DNA from: Spirochaetaceae bacterium
Lineage (GTDB): Bacteria; Spirochaetota; Spirochaetia; DSM-27196; PWMO01
Direction: 5' to 3'
Assembly: GCA_007693945.1 (NCBI GenBank)
Contig: RECP01000091.1
Coordinates: 1 to 64,000 of the forward strand
Length of the DNA stretch: 64,000 bases
In this document: positions 26,895 through 35,363 of the stretch, one piece after another
Numbering within the stretch: the first letter of the stretch is position 1
Layout: each line of letters begins with the position of its first letter
The notes under the pieces: generated by a model
The model's database searches: none
What the model saw: only the letters and a program-made list of their open reading frames with translations
Told to the model about the DNA's origin: nothing
Position numbers and translations under genes: made by a program

Positions 26895-28322
26895 CTACTT
26901 CTTCTTTCGATAGATGTGGGTGGCGCTGCCCGCAAACAGTTCGGCGGCCTCCATGATTGTCTCTGACAGTGTTGGATGCGGGTGTACGCTCAGCGCAAGG
27001 TCTTCGGCAACCGCCCCCATTTCGATTGCCAGCACGCCCTCGGCAATCAACTCTCCTGCATCCCGCCCCACAATACCGATTCCGAGAATCCGCCCGCTCT
27101 GTCTTTCGATCACCAGCTTGGTCTTGCCGACACCGGACCCCATGGCCAGTGCTCGCCCCGACGCGGCCCAGGGAAACGCAGTGACTTCGACATCGAGTTC
27201 CTGCGCGCGGGCCTGTTCTTCGGTGATGCCGGCCCAGGCGATCTCGGGATCGGTGTACTCAACGGCCGGAATTGTTGCCGGATCGTAGGCGCTCTTATGA
27301 CCCGCGATCACCTCTGCGGCAACCTTGCCTTCCAGGTTTGCCTTGTGCGCCAGCAGCGGTGGCCCGGTTACGTCACCCACGGCAAAGATGTGGCCGGCCG
27401 ACGTCCGTCGCTGATCGTCCACGATTACAAACCCGCGGTCGTCGGTCCGCACGCCGGCGTGCTCCAGACCGAGGTCGGCGCTGTTGGGCCGGTTTCCGAT
27501 GGTCATCAGAACGCTGCTGTAGGTCTCCGTTCTGCTGGTTTTGTTCCCGCCGTCCACGCTCTTCATGGTGACCTTCAAACCGCCGGAGCTCTCTTCGATC
27601 GCGTCGACCATGGTGCTGGTGAGAATCTCCTTGAATACGTCGCCACCGTTCTGCTTCTCGAACACCGCCACCAAATCACGATCGGCCCCCGACATTATCC
27701 CCGGCAACATCTCGACTACCGTGACGGTCGAGCCCAGCTTGCCGAAGACCGAACCGAGTTCCAGCCCGATGTAGCCGCCTCCAATCACCAGCAGCGACTG
27801 TGGAATCTCTTTCAACTCCAGCGCGCTTCTGGCGTCAAGAATCCGTTCAGAATCGAGCGTCACGTTGGGCAACGAAACCGGCGTGGCCCCGGTGGCGATG
27901 ACGGCATTCTCAAAACGCAGGCTTTGCTCACCGCCGTCGTTCAAAGTCACGCGTGCTTCGTGCGCGGAAGTCAAGCGTGCGGTCCCGCGCAAGTGCTCGA
28001 TCCCGCGCTGTCTGACCAGTTGAGTCAGTCCGCCGGTCAGCTTCTCGATGACGCCATCCTTGAACGCCCGCAGTTTTTGCAGGTCGAACCTGGGCTCGTC
28101 GTACGTCAATCCCCACTGCGCCGCCGCGCGCGCCTGATCCTTGACCTTTACCACATGCAGCAGCGCCTTGGTGGGAATGCAGCCCCAATGCAGACACACT
28201 CCGCCCGGGTTGGGCAGCGGATCCACCAGTACAACCTGCTGCCCAAGGTCGGCAGCGCGAAAGGCGGCTGCGTATCCGCCGGGCCCGGCACCAATCACAA
28301 GGGTCTGGATACTCTTACTCAT
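26895..28322 (-). CDS. lpdA: Dihydrolipoyl dehydrogenase (E3)
   Basis: FAD enzyme that reoxidises dihydrolipoyl groups of E2 and makes NADH; 475 residues, standard length. The N-terminal FAD motif is VIGAGPGGYAAAFRAA. The redox disulfide is in GGVCLHWGCIPTKALLH (CxxxxC). The NAD motif is VIGGGYIGLELGSVFGKLG and the C-terminal catalytic His is in SVHPHPTLSE. The ATG has GGGAGAGGG just upstream and overlaps the end of the E2 gene by 8 bp, so the pair are coupled. It is the last gene of the pyruvate dehydrogenase operon. Confidence 0.95.
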   Translation of the reverse strand: MSKSIQTLVIGAGPGGYAAAFRAADLGQQVVLVDPLPNPGGVCLHWGCIPTKALLHVVKVKDQARAAAQWGLTYDEPRFDLQKLRAFKDGVIEKLTGGLTQLVRQRGIEHLRGTARLTSAHEARVTLNDGGEQSLRFENAVIATGATPVSLPNVTLDSERILDARSALELKEIPQSLLVIGGGYIGLELGSVFGKLGSTVTVVEMLPGIMSGADRDLVAVFEKQNGGDVFKEILTSTMVDAIEESSGGLKVTMKSVDGGNKTSRTETYSSVLMTIGNRPNSADLGLEHAGVRTDDRGFVIVDDQRRTSAGHIFAVGDVTGPPLLAHKANLEGKVAAEVIAGHKSAYDPATIPAVEYTDPEIAWAGITEEQARAQELDVEVTAFPWAASGRALAMGSGVGKTKLVIERQSGRILGIGIVGRDAGELIAEGVLAIEMGAVAEDLALSVHPHPTLSETIMEAAELFAGSATHIYRKKK

Positions 28323-29709
28323 CGCCCTCTCCCTCAAGATCCATGAAAAGCGGCTGTTCAAGCGCGTCACAGATCCAGCGCAGGAAGCGCGCGCCGTCGG
28401 CTCCGTCGATCGCACGGTGGTCGTACGAAAGAGACAGCGGCAGCAACAGGCGCGGCACAAACTCACCATTCTGCCAAACAGGCTTGGTCTGGGAGCGAGC
28501 TACTCCGAGAATCGCCACCTGCGGCGCAAACACCACCGGCGTAAACCCGGTTCCGCCAATTCCGCCGAGGTTGGAAATCGTAAACGTACCGCCTTCCATC
28601 TCCTCCGCCTTGATCTTGCGGTCACGCGCGCGCTGTGCCAGCTCACCGAGTTCCCTCGAGAGCGTAATAATGGACTTGGTGTTCACGTCGCGCACCACAG
28701 GTACCAGCAGGCCGCGATCGGTATCGGCAGCCACCGAAATGTGAACGTAGTCCTTGTAGACGATTTCTCCGGCGGCCGCGTCGAGACTGGCGTTGAAACG
28801 CGGAAAGCGCTGCAGTGCCCGGGCAACAACCTTGATCAGAATAGCGGTAACCGTCAGCCTCGCACCGGCCTTCTCTGCGCGCCGCGCGTACTTCTGCCGG
28901 AACTCCTCCAGCATGGTGACGTCGGCCTCGTCAAACTGCGTGACGTGCGGAATGGTCTGCCAGGCAGCCTGGGTGTTGCGGCCGGTGACACGACGTACGC
29001 TGCCGAGCTTCTCGCGACGTGTCGCGCCCCACCTGGAGAAATCCGGTAACGCTAACGCACTCGCCACACCCGCGGCCGTGCCGCCCTGGCTTTCAAAGCC
29101 GTCCGAGGCGCTGCGGCTCTCACGCGAGTGTCGTTTGACATCGTCGGAGCTGATGCGTCCGCCGGGACCGCTTCCCTTGACTTCGGTGATGGCAACGCCT
29201 ATCTCGCGCGCCAGTCTGCGCGTGGAAGGTGAAGCCGGTACCGCGCCTCCGGCTGCCGGAGGTATCCGGTGCGGCTCCTCGACGCCGCGCTCAGACACGG
29301 ATTCCGAATCATCCTGCGTCCCGGTCCCCGATTCCTGCGGTGACGAGGATTCAACCTCCGAACGGCTCCGGTCGCCGGCAGTGCTTTCTTCCCCGCCGGC
29401 GCCGTCGGTGCTGTCGGTGGCCTCGCCGCCGTCATCGGTCGCGGCATCCGGGATCTGCTCTGCGGTGTCGTCGGCGGTATCGATTCTGGCAATCACCGCC
29501 CCCACCTTGACCTCATCGCCCTCGGCCGCCAGCATCTCCGTGACCGTGCCGGCCGCGGGCGCCGGGACTTCAGCAGTGGCTTTGTCGGTTTCAATCTCCA
29601 GCAGCGGTTGATCAGCAATCACCTGGTCACCTTTGGAAACCATAACCTGTATGACCACTGCGGACTCAACGTTCTCGGAGACTTCCGGAAGTGTTACTTC
29701 TTGTATCAT
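28315..29709 (-). CDS. aceF: Pyruvate dehydrogenase E2, dihydrolipoyl acetyltransferase
   Basis: Core of the PDH complex, transferring acetyl groups from E1 to CoA; 464 residues. One lipoyl domain (residues 1-75, lipoylated Lys in EIETDKATAEV), a long Asp/Glu/Ser/Gly-rich linker, a peripheral-subunit-binding domain (about 155-190, STRRLAREIGVAITEVKGSG) and the catalytic domain ending in YDHRAIDGADGARFL, whose His and Asp are catalytic. Enterobacterial AceF has three lipoyl domains; one is common elsewhere. GAGGAGG precedes the ATG, 12 bp after aceE. Confidence 0.94.
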   Translation of the reverse strand: MIQEVTLPEVSENVESAVVIQVMVSKGDQVIADQPLLEIETDKATAEVPAPAAGTVTEMLAAEGDEVKVGAVIARIDTADDTAEQIPDAATDDGGEATDSTDGAGGEESTAGDRSRSEVESSSPQESGTGTQDDSESVSERGVEEPHRIPPAAGGAVPASPSTRRLAREIGVAITEVKGSGPGGRISSDDVKRHSRESRSASDGFESQGGTAAGVASALALPDFSRWGATRREKLGSVRRVTGRNTQAAWQTIPHVTQFDEADVTMLEEFRQKYARRAEKAGARLTVTAILIKVVARALQRFPRFNASLDAAAGEIVYKDYVHISVAADTDRGLLVPVVRDVNTKSIITLSRELGELAQRARDRKIKAEEMEGGTFTISNLGGIGGTGFTPVVFAPQVAILGVARSQTKPVWQNGEFVPRLLLPLSLSYDHRAIDGADGARFLRWICDALEQPLFMDLEGEGDE

Positions 29710-29721
29710 GACTGTGCCTCC

Positions 29722-32376
29722 TCAGAGCGCCAACGGGTCGGGCTTTTGAGGGTCGATCTTGAGCTTCTGCATCGCGTCAGACAGCTGTGTTCCGTCCAGC
29801 TGACCCTCGCGGGAGAGCGCGTGCAGCGTTGCCAGCACGATGTGCCGGGCGTCGACTTCAAAGTAATCACGCAAAGCACCGCGGTTATCGGATCGCCCGA
29901 ATCCATCGGTGCCGAGTACCGTCATCGGCAGAGGCACCCATGAGGCTACCGACAGCGGCAACGCTTTCAGGTAGTCGGTGGCGGCGATCACAACTCCCCT
30001 CTCTTTGTGCATGCATTCGGCTACGTGCGCCTGGCGCGGCTGTTTGTCAGGATTCAGCCGGTTCCAGCGCTCGGTCTCGATAGCGTCCTGATAGAGCTGC
30101 TTGTAGCCCGGCGCACTCCAGACATCAGTCTCGACGCCAAAGTCCTCGCGCAGAATAGTGGCGGCCTTGAGCGTCTCGTTGAGAATTGCCCCGCTTCCCC
30201 AGAGGTGAGCCTGGGCCTTCTTTGCGCCCTTCTGAAAACGATAGAGCCCTTTCAGGATACCGTCTTCGACGCCGTCGGGCATCGGCGGCTGTCTGTAGTT
30301 GTCGTTCATTACCGTGATGTAATAGATCAGATCTTCCTGCTCGACGTACATGCGCCGAAATCCCTCACGCATGATCACGGCGACCTCGTAGGCATACGCC
30401 GGATCATAGGCCCGCAAGCTCGGAATCGGCAGCGCCAGGATATGGCTGTGACCGTCGGCATGCTGCAAACCTTCACCGGGAAGGCTGGTCCGTCCGGCGG
30501 TTCCGCCCACCAGGAATCCGCGTGCGCGCGCGTCGGCCGCCGCCCAGATGAAGTCCCCGACGCGCTGGAAACCGAACATCGAGTAGTAGATGAAGAACGG
30601 CACCATCGTGACGCCGTAGGTTGAGTGTGATGTGCCTGCGGCGATAAAGGATGACATACAGCCGGCCTCAGTGATCCCCTCTTCCAGAATCGCGCCGTCT
30701 GTGGCTTCCTTGTAGTACAGCAGGCTTTGCCTGTCGACCGGCTCATACACCTGACCGACGTGCGAGTAGATTCCGACCTGGCGGAACAACGACTCCATGC
30801 CGAACGTGCGCGATTCGTCCGGTACTATCGGAACCATCTGCTTGCCGACGTTGCGATCCTTGAGCAAGCCGCCCAGCATCTGCACGATAGCCATAGTAGT
30901 TGCCACTTCGCGGTCTTTCGATCCTTCATAGAAGTCGCTGAAGATCTTGCCGGCGGGCTCCTTGAGTGCCGTCCCCTTCACACTGCGGTGCGGCAGGTAG
31001 CCGCCGAGCTCATCACGCCGCGCCTTGAGATATCTGGCCTCTTCGCTTTGTTCGGGAAACGCATAGAACGGAGCATCCTTCAGTTCCTCGTCCGAGATGG
31101 GAATGCCGAAACGGCTCCTGAAGTGGCGCAGCTCCTCCTCGTTGAGCTTCTTCTGCTGGTGGGTGACGTTGCGTCCCTCGCCGGCTTCGCCGAGCCCGTA
31201 CCCTTTGATTGTCTGCGCCAGAATGACGGTCGGAACCTTTTCAGATCTCGTGGCCTGATAGTACGCGTTATAGACCTTGAGCGGATCGTGCCCCCCACGG
31301 CGCAGCTTCTCGAGCTGTTCATCGGAGTAGCTCTCAACCATTTTCAGCAGGCGTTCGTCCTGACCGAAGAAGTTCTTGCGAATGTAGGCACCGCCGGCCA
31401 CAGTGTACTTCTGAAGCTGACCGTCAACCAGTTCATTCATACGTTTGACCAGCAAGCCGTCCTTGTCCCTGGCGATCAGCGGGTCCCAGTCCGAGCCCCA
31501 GATGACCTTGATGACGTTCCATCCGGCGCCCTTGAACGCAGCCTCGAGCTCCTGAATCACTTTGCCGTTTCCGCGCACCGGTCCGTCGAGGCGCTGAAGA
31601 TTACAGTTGACCACGAAGACCAGATTGTTGAGCTGCTCTCTGGCCGCAACGGTCAACGCGCCCATGGACTCCGGTTCGTCAAACTCACCGTCGCCCAGAA
31701 AAGCCCATACCCGCTGGCTGGTCGGCTGCCGCAGGCCCTTGTCCTCAAGATAACGCATGAAGCGTGCCTGGTAGATCGCCTGCATGGGGCCGAGCCCCAT
31801 CGAGACCGTCGGAAACTGCCAGTATTGCGGCATCGACCGCGGATGCGGATAGGAGGTGAGCCCACCGTCGGGCCGCAGCTCCTGTCTGAAGTTCTCGAGG
31901 TCGGTGACCGAAAGTCTGCCCTCCACGAAGGAACGGGCGTAGATCCCGGGAGCTGCGTGTCCCTGGAAATAGATGATGTCCTGACCGTCTTTGTGGTCAG
32001 GACCTTTGAAGAAGTGGTTGAATCCCACTTCATACAGCGTTGCCGCGGATGCAAACGTTGATATGTGACCACCAATCCCGCTTGAGCCGCGGTTGGCCCG
32101 CACAACCATGGCCATCGCGTTCCAGCGGATAACACTCTTTATGCGTCGCTCCAGCTCACGGCTGCCCGGATAAGGCTGCTCGTTGTCCGCCGCCATGGTG
32201 TTGATATAGGGAGTGTTACCCGGACAGTAGAACGTTACTCCGTGCCGCTGCGCCCTTACCTGCAATAACGAGAGTATTTGCTGCACTCTCTCCGGGGGCT
32301 CGTGATCGATCACATACTGCAGTGAATCGATCCACTCCTGATTCTCCTGTTGATACTCGCGTTTCTGCTCGCTCAC
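29722..32376 (-). CDS. aceE: Pyruvate dehydrogenase E1, homodimeric
   Basis: Thiamine-diphosphate enzyme that decarboxylates pyruvate and loads E2; 884 residues, matching AceE of proteobacteria. The ThDP motif GDGEFDEPESMG with downstream VNCNLQRLDGPVRGN is present, as are GHAAPGIYARSF and the transketolase-like QVGIYSHVGQVYEPVD. I chose the GTG with AGGAGGG 6 nt upstream; further in-frame codons upstream lack a site. The oxygen-tolerant PDH and the strictly reductive formate dehydrogenase in one window suggest a flexible (facultative or microaerobic) carbon metabolism. Confidence 0.95.
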   Translation of the reverse strand: MSEQKREYQQENQEWIDSLQYVIDHEPPERVQQILSLLQVRAQRHGVTFYCPGNTPYINTMAADNEQPYPGSRELERRIKSVIRWNAMAMVVRANRGSSGIGGHISTFASAATLYEVGFNHFFKGPDHKDGQDIIYFQGHAAPGIYARSFVEGRLSVTDLENFRQELRPDGGLTSYPHPRSMPQYWQFPTVSMGLGPMQAIYQARFMRYLEDKGLRQPTSQRVWAFLGDGEFDEPESMGALTVAAREQLNNLVFVVNCNLQRLDGPVRGNGKVIQELEAAFKGAGWNVIKVIWGSDWDPLIARDKDGLLVKRMNELVDGQLQKYTVAGGAYIRKNFFGQDERLLKMVESYSDEQLEKLRRGGHDPLKVYNAYYQATRSEKVPTVILAQTIKGYGLGEAGEGRNVTHQQKKLNEEELRHFRSRFGIPISDEELKDAPFYAFPEQSEEARYLKARRDELGGYLPHRSVKGTALKEPAGKIFSDFYEGSKDREVATTMAIVQMLGGLLKDRNVGKQMVPIVPDESRTFGMESLFRQVGIYSHVGQVYEPVDRQSLLYYKEATDGAILEEGITEAGCMSSFIAAGTSHSTYGVTMVPFFIYYSMFGFQRVGDFIWAAADARARGFLVGGTAGRTSLPGEGLQHADGHSHILALPIPSLRAYDPAYAYEVAVIMREGFRRMYVEQEDLIYYITVMNDNYRQPPMPDGVEDGILKGLYRFQKGAKKAQAHLWGSGAILNETLKAATILREDFGVETDVWSAPGYKQLYQDAIETERWNRLNPDKQPRQAHVAECMHKERGVVIAATDYLKALPLSVASWVPLPMTVLGTDGFGRSDNRGALRDYFEVDARHIVLATLHALSREGQLDGTQLSDAMQKLKIDPQKPDPLAL

Positions 32377-32458
32377 GAAACCCTCCTTGTACGGCTTGGG
32401 AACCCGGTGGGAGCATCCGCTTCTGCAGCCACACATAGCGCGTGCGGCGCGGATGACA

Positions 32459-32545
32459 CTACGCTCTCAGTTGCTCGTACTCGGGGTGACGCTCGATGAA
32501 GTGCGCCACAAACTCCGATGTCCGACCGGCGTGCTGAATTTCCAT
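32459..32545 (-). CDS. Possible leaderless 28-residue ORF upstream of aceE
   Basis: A short ORF (MEIQHAGRTSEFVAHFIER, ending PEYEQLRA) whose ATG lies exactly 6 nt after a good -10. It has no ribosome site, fitting the leaderless pattern in this genome. Its stop is 82 nt before the aceE start. It has no run of one codon, so it does not look like a classical attenuation peptide. It may be a small protein or a translated leader that tunes the PDH operon. Confidence 0.4.
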   Translation of the reverse strand: MEIQHAGRTSEFVAHFIERHPEYEQLRA

Positions 32546-32551
32546 GCGCAG

Positions 32552-32580
32552 AATATAGTAATATCCGGCCCACGGAACAA
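32552..32580 (-). promoter_or_regulatory. Promoter of the PDH operon
   Basis: TTGTTC, 17 bp, TATATT. Transcription should begin at or near the ATG of the 28-residue ORF, giving aceE a leader of about 170 nt. Confidence 0.55.
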
Positions 32581-32628
32581 GCGTAGGCGGACCCGTTACT
32601 CCCGCAACGCCCCCCTACCGCCGCTGCG

Positions 32629-33573
32629 TTAGCGGTCATTCTCCGCAGCCGCTGCGTCGGCTTCGAGCGCCTGCGCCAGTTGGGCGGCAACGCGGGCGTT
32701 ATTCCTGACCAACGCGACATTTGCCTCCAGACTCCTGCCGCCCGAAAGCTCCACGATCCGGCCGAGCAGAAACGGAGTCAACTGTTTGCCGCTGATTGCC
32801 TCACGCTCGGCCTCAGCTACGGCACGCTCGATTATGGCTTCGATGTAGCCATGCTGCAGCTCGTCGCCTTCCGGAATGGGGGTTGCAACCAGGGCGCCGC
32901 TACGTATGCCGGCATCCCATTGGGCGTTGAGCGCCGCTGCGAGTTCGGCCACTGACTCTACTACCAGCGGGACCGGCAATCCGCTGTGGCGTGTGTAGAA
33001 GGCGGGAAACTCCTCGGTACGCAAACCGTACACCGGCACACCGAAGGTCTCGAGATACTCGAGTGTGCGCCGAATGTCGAGGATAGATTTCACTCCGGCG
33101 CTGACCACGGCTACCGGTGTGCGTGCAAGCTCCTGCAGGTCCGCCGAAACGTCCATCGTGGTCTCCACACCGCGATGTACTCCGCCGGTGCCGCCGGTTG
33201 CAAACACGCGGATACCGGCCGCGTGTGCGCCGATCATGGTGGCGGCCACCGTGGTTGCCGCCGGGCGCCGCGACGCAAAGGCAATACCAAGGTCACGCCG
33301 GCTGGCTTTCATGACATCGGTCCCGGTAGCCAGCTGTTCGAGCTCGTCGGCGCTCAGGCCCACGCGAAACGAACCGTCGAGAATGGCGATCGTTGCCGGA
33401 ACGGCGCCTGCGGACCGCACGACCTGCTCCAGATCGCGGGCAGTCTCCAGGTTACGAGGGTACGGCATCCCATGTGAGATGATGGTGGACTCCAGCGCCA
33501 CCACCGCACGTTGCTCCCGCAAAGCTGTGGCAACTTCGGCCTGCAGTACTACAAAGCGTCTGGAATGGTTCAT
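32629..33573 (-). CDS. psuG: Pseudouridine-5'-phosphate glycosidase
   Basis: Breaks (reversibly) the C-C glycosidic bond of pseudouridine 5'-phosphate to uracil and ribose-5-phosphate. It has 314 residues. Family segments are ALESTIISHGMPYPRNLETA, TDVMKASRRDLG with an active-site Lys, ATGGTGGVHRG and SAGVKSILDI with the second Lys; EANVALVRNNARVAA closes the protein. The ATG overlaps the psuK stop by 4 bp and has GGAGAT upstream. With PsuK it forms a complete pseudouridine catabolic pair. Confidence 0.94.
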   Translation of the reverse strand: MNHSRRFVVLQAEVATALREQRAVVALESTIISHGMPYPRNLETARDLEQVVRSAGAVPATIAILDGSFRVGLSADELEQLATGTDVMKASRRDLGIAFASRRPAATTVAATMIGAHAAGIRVFATGGTGGVHRGVETTMDVSADLQELARTPVAVVSAGVKSILDIRRTLEYLETFGVPVYGLRTEEFPAFYTRHSGLPVPLVVESVAELAAALNAQWDAGIRSGALVATPIPEGDELQHGYIEAIIERAVAEAEREAISGKQLTPFLLGRIVELSGGRSLEANVALVRNNARVAAQLAQALEADAAAAENDR

Positions 33574-34496
33574 TGGGTAATCTCCCTGACTGTCTGCCTC
33601 AACCACTCTGCGTTAAGGGTGGTCGCGACGGCATACGGCTGCAATACCGTTTCACGGGCGGCGTGAAGGCCGATGCGCACCGAGACTTCCATCGAAAGAC
33701 CGGCGCGCAGCCCGCATGCTATTCCGGCTATCAGCGCATCACCGGCACCGGTCACGTCGATCGGATGCACCGCACGGAGCGCCAGCCGTGTTCCTGCGGC
33801 CGGATACGATTCATCGCGGCGCAACAGCTGAACCCCTTCGGCACCCATGCTGACCACCAGCCACTCGGATGCCAGCCGGCAATCCGGTTCCGTGAAGAAC
33901 CGCGCCTCGTCCCGATTGGGTGTGATCGCCACGACTCGCGCCGGGACGGTTGCCAGGCGCGCAGCTTTGACGACGCTGACCGGATCGATGACTACCGGAG
34001 TCCCCACTACGTCGGCTTCCACAAGTGCTTCTGCGATTGTTGACGCCGAAAGATTGGCGTCCACCACCAGCAGTGACGCGGCGCGTATCGTGGGTGCCAC
34101 GCGCCTCACGTAGTCCGGTGAGCAAGCTTCGGCGGCGTCCATACACGACGCGCCCAGCGCGAGCTCGCCGCTGTGATCCAGCAGTGCCACGGAGAGCCCG
34201 ACGGTTTGATTGGGCACACGATCAACCGACCGCACGTCAACGCCCGTGGCAGCGGTCTGCTCCAGCACCAGATCGGATAGCGGATCGTCACCCACCGCTC
34301 CCAGCAGCACCACCGGCACGGACCAGCGTGCCAGGTTCTCAGCGACGTTGCGCGCAACACCCCCGGGCACGACACGTGCCCGCGCGGGATTGGAAGTATG
34401 CGCACGCATGGCATCCGCGACGGCCTTCAGGTGAATATCGAGGTTGATTCCGCCCAGCACACAGACCGGGCCGGGTTCCGCGACACTGCAGCGCAC
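33570..34496 (-). CDS. psuK: Pseudouridine kinase, PfkB family
   Basis: Phosphorylates pseudouridine for PsuG; 308 residues of the PfkB/ribokinase fold. The N-terminal GGINLDIHLKA, the GG switch PGGVARNVAENLARW and the catalytic, anion-hole motif DVTGAGDALIAG are present; the substrate assignment rests on its overlap with psuG. The start is a GTG with no Shine-Dalgarno but a -10 exactly 6 nt before it, so the operon mRNA is probably leaderless. Confidence 0.9.
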   Translation of the reverse strand: MRCSVAEPGPVCVLGGINLDIHLKAVADAMRAHTSNPARARVVPGGVARNVAENLARWSVPVVLLGAVGDDPLSDLVLEQTAATGVDVRSVDRVPNQTVGLSVALLDHSGELALGASCMDAAEACSPDYVRRVAPTIRAASLLVVDANLSASTIAEALVEADVVGTPVVIDPVSVVKAARLATVPARVVAITPNRDEARFFTEPDCRLASEWLVVSMGAEGVQLLRRDESYPAAGTRLALRAVHPIDVTGAGDALIAGIACGLRAGLSMEVSVRIGLHAARETVLQPYAVATTLNAEWLRQTVREITQ

Positions 34497-34502
34497 GCGC
34501 AG

Positions 34503-34531
34503 AGTCTACCACCGATCGCAGTCCGGCGCAA
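34503..34531 (-). promoter_or_regulatory. Leaderless-type promoter of psuKG
   Basis: TTGCGC, 17 bp, TAGACT, then 6 nt to the GTG start. Confidence 0.6.
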
Positions 34532-34589
34532 ACGGCCCTCAACGGGTGCGCGATCGATGTCTGACAGCACGGCCTGGCGCGCCTGCTGT

Positions 34590-34618
34590 TTGACAGTTAC
34601 CTCAAGCGGTGATACCGT
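34590..34618 (+). promoter_or_regulatory. Promoter of the HAD phosphatase gene
   Basis: Perfect TTGACA, 17 bp, TACCGT. It is divergent from the psuKG promoter, with 58 bp between the two -35 boxes. Confidence 0.55.
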
Positions 34619-34640
34619 TTGGCGGACGGAGAGTGTTACG

Positions 34641-35330
34641 GTGGCAGACACACAACAATGCGCGGTGATCTTCGACATGGACGGTGTGCTGATAGACTCG
34701 GAGCCGGTCTACATGACGATAGAACGGCAGCTGTTCGACAGCGTCGGCGCTCGGATCAGCAAGACCGAGCATCAGAGGTACGTCGGCGCTCCGGTGACCG
34801 GTCTCTGGCGGCTGGTAGTCGAACGTGCGTCCAGACCGTGTACCGCAGAGCAGCTTCACGAGCAGAGCCGCAAGTTGATCCGCTCCTGGCTAGATGCTCC
34901 GGGCCCCCTTGAACCGATGCCCGGTGCGCGCGAGCTGCTGAAGCAACTGGCCGTCGCACACATTCCTTTAGCGGTAGCATCGCTGTCCTCGCCACGCAAT
35001 ATCGAGACTATTCTGCGACGGCTCGGATTCAGGCAGTTCTTTGCGGAGGTCGTAAGTGGCCACGAGGTGGCGGCCGCCAAGCCCGCTCCTGACATATTGC
35101 TGGAAGCCGCGCGACGCCTCGGTGTGCCGGCAGAGCGGTGCGTGGTAATCGAAGACTCCTATAGCGGCGTCACGGCGGCCGGATCTGCCGGCATGCGCTG
35201 CATAGCTCTGAGCAATGCAGACACGGGAGCACAAGGTCTGCAAGCCGCAGACAGGGTTATCGATTCGCTGACGAACCTGACTGTTAATGATCTCCTTGGT
35301 TTGTGCGGAACGGCCGCAGCCCCCCGATAG
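34641..35330 (+). CDS. HAD-superfamily sugar/nucleotide phosphatase
   Basis: A 229-residue cytoplasmic phosphatase or phosphomutase of the beta-phosphoglucomutase-like branch. Motif I is VIFDMDGVLIDSEP (nucleophile Asp), motif II ASLSSPRN, motif III Lys in AAAKPAPDI and motif IV VIEDSYSGVTAA; a helical cap fills residues 20-85. The GTG start has GGAGAG 8 nt upstream. Divergent from psuKG, it could be a pseudouridine-5'-phosphatase-like or ribose-phosphate phosphatase, but the substrate is not determined by sequence. Confidence 0.85.
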   Translation: MADTQQCAVIFDMDGVLIDSEPVYMTIERQLFDSVGARISKTEHQRYVGAPVTGLWRLVVERASRPCTAEQLHEQSRKLIRSWLDAPGPLEPMPGARELLKQLAVAHIPLAVASLSSPRNIETILRRLGFRQFFAEVVSGHEVAAAKPAPDILLEAARRLGVPAERCVVIEDSYSGVTAAGSAGMRCIALSNADTGAQGLQAADRVIDSLTNLTVNDLLGLCGTAAAPR

Positions 35331-35363
35331 CGTGGTTGCTCGGAGGCAGCACGGCGATCGGGA

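Noticed and set aside
26976-28346. A 456-codon plus-strand open frame across lpdA
   Set aside because: Antisense to a complete E3 enzyme with both redox cysteines; not a gene.
30727-32061. A 444-codon plus-strand open frame across aceE
   Set aside because: Antisense to AceE with complete ThDP motif; not a gene.
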